Assembly: GCA_031275145.1 (NCBI GenBank)
Contig: JAISPE010000103.1
Span: forward strand, 1-5,562
Direction of reading: 5' to 3'
DNA: 5,562 bases
Source: Prevotellaceae bacterium
GTDB lineage: Bacteria; Bacteroidota; Bacteroidia; Bacteroidales; UBA932
The position numbers and the translations under genes were made by a program. The notes below the pieces were generated by a model. The model made no database searches, was not told where the DNA came from, and saw only the letters and a program-made list of their open reading frames with translations. Positions 1-5,296 of this stretch are shown here, piece by piece; position 1 is the first letter of the stretch; each line of letters opens with the position of its first letter.

Positions 1-2583
1 GAATCCCTCAAAGAAACTCAAAAAAACTGGATCGGACGCTCGGAAGGTGCGGAGATAAGGTTTGACCTCTCCCCTAACCCCTCCCCACAGGGGAGGGGGA
101 TGGACTCGAAATGTTCGGGGACAGATTCGAAATGTTCGGGGATGGACTCGAAATGTTCGGGGATGGACTCGAAATGTTCGGGGACAGATACGGTTTCTAA
201 AAAGACCGGTGCGACGGAAGATAACCCTCAGGGATATTATAAACATACGACAGATGTAAAGAACTGGAATTTGCTGGTAAATATCGCGCGGGATTACCGT
301 TCGTGTCGGACGGAAGCGGAAAATGCTCTTTGGCAGGCTGTCAGGGCAAAAAAAACCGGATATAAAATCAGAAGACAACATGTTGTAAACGGCTATATCG
401 CAGATTTCATTAATCTCGAAAAACAGGTTATCATCGAAGTTGACGGAGGTATTCACCGTTCGGAAGAGCAAGTAGAAAAGGATAATTTGCGTACGGCGAT
501 ACTCAACGAAAACGGTTTTCATGTAATCCGTTATACAAATGAAGAAATATTGACCGATTCTCGTGCTGTAGCATATAAAATAAAGAACTATTTAGATTCA
601 GTTCCTTCCAAACGTGATGATTCGGAGAACTGCGAAGACATCTCAAAGAACCCCTGCGGAGACATTTCGGAGTCCTCCCCCCTCCCCTGTGGGGAGGGGC
701 CGGGGGAGAGGTTTAAATCTCTTACAGTTTTCACCACCCGTCCCGACACCATTTTCGGTGTAACATTCATGGTACTTGCTCCCGAAAGCGAGTATGTTGC
801 ACAGACGGTTACTCCCGAACAGAGAGCGGAAGTCGAAGCATATATCGAATCGACCAAAAGGAGGACCGAGCGCGAACGCATTGCCGACCGCAAAGTAACC
901 GGCGTTTTTTCGGGAGGATACGCAATCAATCCCTTCTCCGGCGAAGAAGTCCCGATCTGGATTTCCGACTATGTACTGGCCGGATACGGCACAGGCGCAA
1001 TCATGGCTGTTCCCGCTCACGACAGCAGGGATTACGCTTTTGCAAAACATTTCGGACTTCCGGTTATCCCGCTGATAGAAGGCTGCGACGTGAGCGAAGA
1101 AAGTTTCGACGCAAAAGAAGGGATAATGATCAATTCCGGATTTCTGAACGGGCTGACCGTTCCCGAAGCCATAGAACGGGCTAAGGAATATGTCGAAGAC
1201 AACGGTTTGGGTGTCATCAAAGTGAATTACCGTCTGCGCGACGCCATATTCAGCCGTCAGAGATACTGGGGAGAGCCGTTTCCCGTTTACTATAAAGACG
1301 GCATGCCGTATAATATTCCCGAAGAAGATCTGCCTCTTGTGCTTCCCGAAGTCGATAAATTTCTGCCGACGGAAACGGGCGAGCCTCCGCTGGGCAGGGC
1401 AAAAAACTGGACATACAACGGCTATCCGCTTGAGTTTAGCACGATGCCCGGTTTTGCAGGCTCTTCGGCATACTATCTTCGATATATGGATCCGCACAAT
1501 ACGGAAGCTCTGGTATCGAAAGAGGCCGACGAATACTGGAGAAACGTCGATCTGTATATCGGCGGAACGGAACACGCTACCGGACACCTGATATATTCGC
1601 GGTTCTGGAACAAATTCCTTTACGACACGGGAACCGTCGTTGAACAGGAGCCGTTCAGGAAGCTGGTAAATCAGGGAATGATTCAGGGCTGTTCGAACTT
1701 TGTCTACAGGGTAAAAGGTACGAACACTTTCATTTCATACGGACTGAAAGACACTCGCGACACAAGCGCACTGCACGTGGATGTCAATATCGTTAACAAT
1801 AATATTTTGGACATTAAACGCTTCAAACAGTGGAGACCCGAATACGAGATGGCCGAGTTTATCCTCGAAGACGGGGAATACCGTTGCGGAGCGGCGGTGG
1901 AAAAGATGTCGAAATCGCTGTATAACGTTGTCAATCCCGATGATATAGTTGTTACGTACGGAGCGGACACGCTTCGTTTATACGAAATGTTTCTCGGTCC
2001 GCTGGAACAGTCGAAACCCTGGGATACAAAAGGTATCGACGGAGTACACCGGTTTTTGCGAAAGTTTTGGCGTCTGTTTCATCACGAGGGCGAATTTTAT
2101 GTATCCGGCGAAGCTGCCGTAAAAGACGAGTTGAAAGTCCTGCACAGGACAATCAAAAAAGTGCAGGCCGACATCGAATCGTTTTCGTTCAACACTGCCG
2201 TCAGCGCGTTCATGATATGCGTAAACGAACTCATCGACCTGAAATGCAATAAAAAGGAAATCCTTGAGCCGCTGACGGTAATTCTGTCGCCGTTTGCGCC
2301 GCATATTGCAGAAGAACTCTGGCATCTGCTCGGCAACACGACAAGCGTAGTAAAAGCCACGTTTCCGGAGTATGACGGGAGTTTTCTGGTTGAAAATTCG
2401 TTTGAATATCCGATATCGTTCAACGGAAAAACCCGTTTCAAAATAGAGTTGCCTCTGAACGCCGATACCGGACAGATTAAGGAGCTGGTTCTGGCAAATG
2501 CCCACACTCAAAAGTTCCTTGACGGCAGACAGCCGAAAAAGATAATCGTTGTCAGCGGTAAAATTGTAAATATAGTGATTTAG
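1..2583 (+). CDS. leuS: Leucyl-tRNA synthetase (LeuRS), 5'-truncated by the window, with an in-frame nuclease-domain insert
   Basis: Cytoplasmic class Ia synthetase that attaches leucine to tRNA-Leu and hydrolyses mischarged tRNA in its CP1 domain. Frame 1 is open from the first base (residues ESLKETQKNWIGRSEGAEIRF) to the TAG at 2581-2583; the HIGH motif and the true start lie upstream. Visible landmarks: KNWIGRSEGAE at the entry to CP1; the threonine-rich editing motif TTRPDT (733-750); editing-site segment AHDSRDYAFA, with conserved Asp at 1030-1032 (D345 in E. coli numbering); SRQRYWGEPFPVYY; MPGFAGSSAYYLRYMDP; GGTEHATGHLIYSRFW; KMSKS (1903-1917); and the C-terminal KIIVVSGKIVNIVI typical of Bacteroidales LeuRS. 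The oddity is about 217 extra codons (about 64-714) between GAEIRF and LTVFTTRPDT, where E. coli and Bacteroides have a loop of only about nine residues. No stop or frameshift occurs and all visible catalytic and editing motifs are intact, so I infer an active enzyme carrying an inserted domain. Identity is near certain; activity is inferred. Confidence 0.97.
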   Translation, partial: ESLKETQKNWIGRSEGAEIRFDLSPNPSPQGRGMDSKCSGTDSKCSGMDSKCSGMDSKCSGTDTVSKKTGATEDNPQGYYKHTTDVKNWNLLVNIARDYRSCRTEAENALWQAVRAKKTGYKIRRQHVVNGYIADFINLEKQVIIEVDGGIHRSEEQVEKDNLRTAILNENGFHVIRYTNEEILTDSRAVAYKIKNYLDSVPSKRDDSENCEDISKNPCGDISESSPLPCGEGPGERFKSLTVFTTRPDTIFGVTFMVLAPESEYVAQTVTPEQRAEVEAYIESTKRRTERERIADRKVTGVFSGGYAINPFSGEEVPIWISDYVLAGYGTGAIMAVPAHDSRDYAFAKHFGLPVIPLIEGCDVSEESFDAKEGIMINSGFLNGLTVPEAIERAKEYVEDNGLGVIKVNYRLRDAIFSRQRYWGEPFPVYYKDGMPYNIPEEDLPLVLPEVDKFLPTETGEPPLGRAKNWTYNGYPLEFSTMPGFAGSSAYYLRYMDPHNTEALVSKEADEYWRNVDLYIGGTEHATGHLIYSRFWNKFLYDTGTVVEQEPFRKLVNQGMIQGCSNFVYRVKGTNTFISYGLKDTRDTSALHVDVNIVNNNILDIKRFKQWRPEYEMAEFILEDGEYRCGAAVEKMSKSLYNVVNPDDIVVTYGADTLRLYEMFLGPLEQSKPWDTKGIDGVHRFLRKFWRLFHHEGEFYVSGEAAVKDELKVLHRTIKKVQADIESFSFNTAVSAFMICVNELIDLKCNKKEILEPLTVILSPFAPHIAEELWHLLGNTTSVVKATFPEYDGSFLVENSFEYPISFNGKTRFKIELPLNADTGQIKELVLANAHTQKFLDGRQPKKIIVVSGKIVNIVI
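65..99 (+). repeat. Left terminal inverted repeat with perfect 9-bp hairpin
   Basis: Left end of the leuS insert. The 35 bases match the reverse complement of 678-712 at 32 positions. Within it CCCCTCCCC (78-86), loop ACA (87-89) and GGGGAGGGG (90-98) form a perfect 9-bp stem with a three-base loop. In the LeuRS frame this region is read as LSPNPSPQGRG with no stop. Nearly the same peptide, LSPGPSPQGRG, is encoded by the minus strand of the right copy. Confidence 0.9.
100..183 (+). repeat. 21-bp tandem repeat, four units, coding for (M/T)DSKCSG
   Basis: Units at 100-120, 121-141, 142-162 and 163-183; a fifth starts (ACAGAT) at 184 and decays. Units 1, 3 and 4 are identical; unit 2 differs only in its first bases (ACAGATTCG for ATGGACTCG). 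The 21-bp period keeps the leuS frame and gives one cysteine every seven residues. Three units begin with ATG, so they offer in-frame internal start codons at 100, 142 and 163. The preceding hairpin's purine-rich arm (AGGGGAGGGGG) abuts the first ATG, too close for a normal ribosome binding site. Confidence 0.95.
262..597 (+). other. Encoded DUF559 / Vsr-like PD-(D/E)XK endonuclease domain within the LeuRS reading frame
   Basis: About 112 residues, starting NWNLLVNIARDYRS and ending at IKNYLDSVPS, follow the DUF559 (Vsr-fold endonuclease-like) pattern. Visible are the N-terminal helix with TEAENALWQAVR (TEAE codons 310-321), the basic strand YKIRRQHVVNGYIADF with Asp at 403-405, the core IIEVDGGIH with Glu 436-438, Asp 442-444 and His 454-456, and the closing strand GFHVIRYTNEEIL. 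These acidic residues and the histidine are those expected of a metal-dependent PD-(D/E)XK-type active site, so the domain does not look decayed. DUF559 proteins usually stand alone at about 110-130 residues; this one has no start or stop of its own at its edges and is fused on both sides to LeuRS sequence. Its target and activity are unknown; nicking or cleaving DNA to move the element is inference only. Confidence 0.88.
631..678 (+). repeat. Two degenerate 24-bp units, inverted relatives of the left-end repeats
   Basis: Units 631-654 and 655-678 match at 18 of 24 positions (core TGCG-A/G-AGACAT) and are read as CEDISKNP / CGDISESS in the LeuRS frame. Read on the minus strand, the unit next to the right hairpin contains GGACTCCGAAATGT, close to GGACTCGAAATGT of the 21-bp units next to the left hairpin. 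The inverted symmetry of the element therefore extends past the hairpins into subterminal repeats. Confidence 0.6.
678..712 (-). repeat. Right terminal inverted repeat with perfect 9-bp hairpin
   Basis: Right end of the leuS insert, in opposite orientation to 65-99. The stem is CCCCTCCCC (679-687), loop TGT (688-690), GGGGAGGGG (691-699). The only three differences from the left copy lie together outside the stem (TTA against CCG at 700-702), so the hairpin itself is perfectly kept at both ends. Read through in the LeuRS frame as part of SSPLPCGEGPGERF. Confidence 0.9.
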
Positions 2584-2628
2584 AAAAACAAACAGTCAAT
2601 TTCTTTGTTTATGTCCGGTATTACTGTT

Positions 2629-4218
2629 ATGCACATAAAACGATACATATTCATTGTTCTGCACATCCTGACGGCCGTATGCTTAAACGGACAGGAACTT
2701 CCGACGCCTGACTTCTCCTCGTTAAGCATTGATCCTGCCACGGGTATGGTTGTGTTGAAATGGAGAACTCCCGATGCTTCGGAAAATATCCTGTTACACG
2801 AAATCTCGCGCAAACCGTACATTTCCGACAATTATTTTTTCGAAAATCCCGTCACTGCCACCGTTCACATGCCCGATACGGTTTATTCCGAACCGGTTTC
2901 CGATCCGGACAGACAGCGGCAGGGATACAGGATACGCAGCAAAAACGATCTGAATACTTCACCGATAACGGATATGCATATCACAATGCAGCTCTGGGGG
3001 GAATATTCACAGTGTACAAACAGAATAAATCTCGGATGGACAGAATACAGCAGATTCGCCATCGATCAGAACGGACAGATTGACCGGCAAAATCAGCAGG
3101 CCGCGACGTTCAACAGCGCAGTCGAATACGAAGTCTGGGGACATCACGGGACCGGTTTCGACATATCCGCGGCAGAAAAACTTTCGGACAGAAGCCGGCA
3201 AAACGTGGATGTCTCGCTCGACAATCTGACAGCGGGTACAAAATACTTCCTGTACGTCAAGGCATTTTTGCCTAACGGAGATACTGCCACTTCGCACAGA
3301 GTCGAGGTACTCACCGGCGGTAAACGTTTTCCCGAGGTGATGAACATCGACACCGTCGCAAGCGAAGCGGGTATGATAAACCTGTATATCAGTCTGGACA
3401 GGACTACCGGCATCGATACTTTCGCAATCTACCGCGTCGGCACAAGAATACCTTTAGCGTGGTTTTACTCGGCGGCCGAAGTACCGGCAAAATTCACCGA
3501 CAGAACGGCTTCGATAGGTCAGGTATACCAATACAGTCTTGTCGGATTTCTTTGCGGACAGCAAATGCTGAAAAGCGATACGGTAAGCAATATACTGCTG
3601 TATGCTACACCCCTGGGTCTGAATGCGGAAATACGGTGGACAGAGTTTTTCAACCAGTCGAATCCTCCCGTATATACCCTGCACAGAACGTCTCCCTCGA
3701 AAGAAACCCTCGATCCGGGAAATTCGCTGTATTTTTTAGACCGTTCAACGTACGATTCCGTATGTAACGGCCCGAAAACGTTCTGCTATGTAATGACCGC
3801 CCAAACCGAAAAATCGTATGCGCGTTCCGAAGAATCATGCGTATCGTTAAGATCGATGATAACCATGCCCGAAGCGATAGACCCGGCCTCGGACATTTCG
3901 GTGAGAAAAGACTGTAACTGCGAAACGGACTGCGAAAATCACAGACGGCTGTTCGGCCCCGTAATGGATTTGAACGACAGCGCTTACAGGCTCGAGATAG
4001 AGATTTTCGACAGGTCGGGAGTACGTCTGTTTTCTTCAAAAAAGGATTTCAACTCTCCCCTGCAAAAGGAATATCATTACTGGGACGGCAAATACGGCGG
4101 GCGATACGTGAAACCCGGAGTATATGTATATTACACTAAAGTGGAATTTCTGGAAGGCGCGCCTCTCACAATGCGTGGAAGCGTGACGGTTGTAATGCAA
4201 AACTCAAACTCAAATTAA
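2629..4218 (+). CDS. Secreted fibronectin-III-like multidomain protein with divergent T9SS type B (CHU_C-like) C-terminal domain
   Basis: 529 residues from the ATG at 2629. This start puts a basic stretch (MHIKRY) directly before a hydrophobic core (IFIVLHILTAVCL), giving a good signal peptide with likely cleavage near residue 22; upstream TTG 2605 and ATG 2611 would only add a non-signal-like tail. No clear lipobox: the cysteine follows TAV. The body has four beta-rich segments of fibronectin-III style, roughly residues 24-107, 113-229 (with LDNLTAGTKYFLYVKAF, a typical Fn3 end), 232-327 and 329-409. Residues about 412-524 resemble the gliding-motility/T9SS type B sorting domain: YRLEIEIFDRSGVRLF, then WDGKYGGRYVKPGVYVYY, then LTMRGSVTVVM. 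The usual N-terminal signature (FTPNxDGxND) is missing and a cysteine cluster, DCNCETDC (428-435), sits near that place. I infer export through Sec and then the type IX system to the surface or medium; the function is unknown. It begins 45 bp after leuS and ends 12 bp before coaD. Confidence 0.85.
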   Translation: MHIKRYIFIVLHILTAVCLNGQELPTPDFSSLSIDPATGMVVLKWRTPDASENILLHEISRKPYISDNYFFENPVTATVHMPDTVYSEPVSDPDRQRQGYRIRSKNDLNTSPITDMHITMQLWGEYSQCTNRINLGWTEYSRFAIDQNGQIDRQNQQAATFNSAVEYEVWGHHGTGFDISAAEKLSDRSRQNVDVSLDNLTAGTKYFLYVKAFLPNGDTATSHRVEVLTGGKRFPEVMNIDTVASEAGMINLYISLDRTTGIDTFAIYRVGTRIPLAWFYSAAEVPAKFTDRTASIGQVYQYSLVGFLCGQQMLKSDTVSNILLYATPLGLNAEIRWTEFFNQSNPPVYTLHRTSPSKETLDPGNSLYFLDRSTYDSVCNGPKTFCYVMTAQTEKSYARSEESCVSLRSMITMPEAIDPASDISVRKDCNCETDCENHRRLFGPVMDLNDSAYRLEIEIFDRSGVRLFSSKKDFNSPLQKEYHYWDGKYGGRYVKPGVYVYYTKVEFLEGAPLTMRGSVTVVMQNSNSN

Positions 4219-4230
4219 ATAATATCAGTC

Positions 4231-4710
4231 ATGAAAGCTATTTTTCCCGGGTCGTTCGACCCTTTTACCGCAGGACACGAAGCGCTGGTACAGCGCTCAT
4301 TGAGACTGTTCAGCGAAATCATTGTCGCCGTAGGGCATAACAGCGAAAAACGGTATATGTTCGACATCGGTACAAGGGTCGAAATCGTGAAATCGGTATT
4401 CAGGGACAATCCCCGTATAAAAGTCATTTCATATTCGGGACTGACCGTAGATTTATGCCGCTCTTTAGATACATATTTCCTGATAAGAGGCCTGCGAACA
4501 TCTTCCGATTTTGAATTTGAACGGGCAATAGGACAGATTAATAAACAGCTTGAGCCTAACATCGAGACAGTGTTCATGCTTATCGCTCCCGAACATTCGG
4601 CCGTAAGTTCGTCTATCGTACGGGATATACTGACAAACAGCGGAGATGCATCGATGTTCCTGCCTGCAAATCTGGATTTGAAAAGTCTGAAAACAAAGAA
4701 AAATATTTGA
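4231..4710 (+). CDS. coaD: Pantetheine-phosphate adenylyltransferase (PPAT)
   Basis: 159 residues, the usual length for bacterial CoaD. It transfers AMP from ATP to 4'-phosphopantetheine, making dephospho-CoA, the penultimate step of coenzyme A synthesis in the cytoplasm. Motifs seen: the nucleotidyltransferase start IFPGSFDPFTAGH with TAGH at residues 13-16 (the (T/H)xGH ATP-binding motif), Lys40 in NSEKRYMF, YSGLTVDL (68-75), IRGLRTSSDFEFE (85-97) with the Arg pair around the substrate, and VSSSIVRDIL (125-134), matching the SSxxVR segment of the family. The start is fixed because the catalytic motif begins five residues in. The ATG lies 12 bp after the stop of the Fn3-like gene with no terminator between, so co-transcription is likely. 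No terminator with a T-run is visible after the TGA. Confidence 0.97.
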   Translation: MKAIFPGSFDPFTAGHEALVQRSLRLFSEIIVAVGHNSEKRYMFDIGTRVEIVKSVFRDNPRIKVISYSGLTVDLCRSLDTYFLIRGLRTSSDFEFERAIGQINKQLEPNIETVFMLIAPEHSAVSSSIVRDILTNSGDASMFLPANLDLKSLKTKKNI

Positions 4711-4775
4711 CACATATTAAATAAAGTATAATGATGAAATGTGAACAGCATAAAATATCTTCCCGGGGAATGAGC

Positions 4776-4809
4776 CCGGCTGTTCAGGATTTGTTCCCGA
4801 CACAGCCGG
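4776..4809. other. Stem-loop at the start of the tandem array
   Basis: CCGGCTGT (4776-4783) pairs perfectly with ACAGCCGG (4802-4809) across an 18-base loop. It lies 66 bp after the coaD stop and is followed by AAAAGGG, not by a T-run, so it does not look like an intrinsic terminator of coaD. It overlaps a degenerate zeroth copy of the 42-bp repeat and is probably part of the repeat structure. Confidence 0.45.
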
Positions 4810-4818
4810 AAAAGGGAA

Positions 4819-5030
4819 TTAGTATGTTAGTTTTTCCGCCGCAGCCTGCGAGAAGAAAACTTAGTATGTTAGTTTTTCCGCCGCAGCCTGCAGGAAGAAA
4901 ACTTAGTATGTTAGTTTTTCCGCCGCAGCCTGCGGAAAGAAAACTTAGTATGTTAGTTTTTCCGCCGCAGCCTGCGGAAAGAAAACTTAGTATGTTAGCT
5001 GTTCCATCGAAGGCTGCGGAAAAGGGAATG
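4819..5030 (+). repeat. 42-bp tandem repeat array: four near-identical units plus degenerate edges
   Basis: Units begin with TTAGTATGTTAG at 4819, 4861, 4903, 4945 and 4987. Units 3 and 4 are identical. Units 1 and 2 each differ from them at two G/A positions, all within the short purine block after CAGCCTGC. Unit 5 (44 bp) is clearly diverged. Weaker copies can be traced on both sides (about 4777-4818 and 5031-5071), giving roughly seven in all. Each core unit contains the imperfect palindrome TTCCGCCGCAGCCTGCGGAA, with 6-bp outer arms TTCCGC/GCGGAA intact in units 3 and 4. The + frame reads LSMLVFPPQPAERK per unit and the minus strand reads AGCGGKTNILSFLS; neither looks like a known protein. 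The array is contiguous, without spacers. Confidence 0.93.
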
Positions 5031-5096
5031 TTGTATGTACATTTTCCTGTCGGAACATCCGGGAAGAAAACGGGTGTACGGCAAAATTCCCCCTTC

Positions 5097-5131
5097 TTTG
5101 ACATAAATATTCCTCGCACGGTCTATTTTTG
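5097..5131 (+). promoter_or_regulatory. Candidate Bacteroidota-type promoter
   Basis: TATTTTTG at 5124-5131 is an exact match to the TAnnTTTG -7 box known for Bacteroides, with TTTG at 5097-5100 as a possible -33 element. The 23-base gap is two longer than the usual 19-21. Transcription would start near 5138 and run through the foldback element towards the gene at 5532, leaving a leader of about 390 bases. The spacing weakness makes this tentative. Confidence 0.3.
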
Positions 5132-5150
5132 TGAATTGGATATGCGACCA

Positions 5151-5164
5151 GCCTGCCGGCAGGC
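5151..5164. repeat. 14-bp perfect palindrome abutting the foldback element
   Basis: GCCTGCCGGCAGGC equals its own reverse complement. It lies two bases before the outermost recognisable base of the foldback element (5166-5296) and could be an end piece of that composite repeat or a protein-binding dyad. Nothing else shows its role. Confidence 0.6.
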
Positions 5165-5165
5165 A

Positions 5166-5296
5166 GACGAAGCAATCCGCGACTCTTCGTCATTGCGAGG
5201 AGCGCAGCGACGAAGCAATCCAGAAGGTCGTGGATTTCTGGATTGCTTCGTCGCTAGCGCTCCTCGCAATGACGACAAGTCGGGGATTGTTTCATC
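5166..5296. repeat. Long foldback (palindromic, REP/MITE-like) element
   Basis: Core arms 5188-5225 (38 bases) and 5236-5274 (39 bases) are perfect reverse complements apart from one extra base (AGCGCAGCG against CGCTAGCGCT), separated by a 10-base loop. Symmetry continues outward with a few mismatches: GAAGCAATCC at 5169-5178 pairs with GGATTGTTTC ending at 5293. The motif GAAGCAATCC occurs twice, also inside the left arm. The type CATTGCGAGGAGCG...GACGAAGCAATCC recalls widespread intergenic palindromic repeats in bacterial genomes (general knowledge, not searched). It has no coding capacity of its own. As RNA it would form a very stable hairpin and could insulate or attenuate transcription, but it lacks a T-run. 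Confidence 0.9.

Larger units (their letters stand above)
65..712 (+). mobile_element. Hairpin-ended DUF559-nuclease insertion element inside leuS, in frame
   Basis: A 648-bp segment (216 codons) bounded by 35-bp inverted repeats (65-99 and 678-712, 32/35 identical) interrupts the CP1 domain of LeuRS. Inside, in order: left hairpin repeat, four 21-bp tandem units, a DUF559/Vsr-like nuclease domain, two degenerate 24-bp repeats, right hairpin repeat. The nuclease part is AT-rich: a hand count of 361-600 gives 85/240 G+C (35%), against 96/180 (53%) for three 60-base leuS lines (961, 1201, 1561), which suggests foreign origin. A six-base direct repeat AGGTTT occurs at 58-63 and 709-714, 651 bp apart. 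Removing one copy plus the interior rejoins leuS in frame as GAEIRF-KSLTVFTT, so it may be a target duplication, but six bases could be chance. There is no transposase, recombinase, intein splice motif or intron core. Calling it mobile is inference from the inverted ends, composition and placement. I do not recognise a named family. Confidence 0.75.

Noticed and set aside
64..714. Intein within LeuRS
   Set aside because: The left junction has no Cys/Ser start, the right junction lacks the His-Asn plus Cys/Ser/Thr ending, and no intein block motifs are present. The insert is a DUF559 domain between DNA hairpins, so protein splicing is not supported.
64..714. Group I or group II intron with a homing endonuclease
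   Set aside because: The insert is open in the host frame throughout, is too short for an intron core plus ORF, and shows no intron domain V-like or P7-like structure. DUF559 is not a LAGLIDADG, GIY-YIG or HNH homing enzyme.
643..1587. 314-codon minus-strand ORF opposite leuS
   Set aside because: A shadow frame of a well-supported conserved gene; its translation resembles no known protein. Its right-hand part reads PLPRPLPTGEG through the inverted repeat, which is a repeat artefact.
100..2583. leuS as a pseudogene broken by the insert
   Set aside because: The frame is intact from base 1 to the stop, and the editing, KMSKS and C-terminal motifs are conserved, so decay is not indicated.
2586..2610. 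AAACAAA/TTTGTTT inverted repeat after the leuS stop as a terminator
   Set aside because: The 7-bp stem is almost entirely A-T with an 11-base loop and would be too weak; the downstream gene starts only 19 bases later.
4819..5030. CRISPR array
   Set aside because: The units are contiguous with no unique spacers, and no cas genes are nearby.
4784..5119. Minus-strand ORF encoding repeated AGCGGKTNILSFLS
   Set aside because: It arises from the 42-bp repeat having no stop on that strand; there is no start context and no family resemblance.
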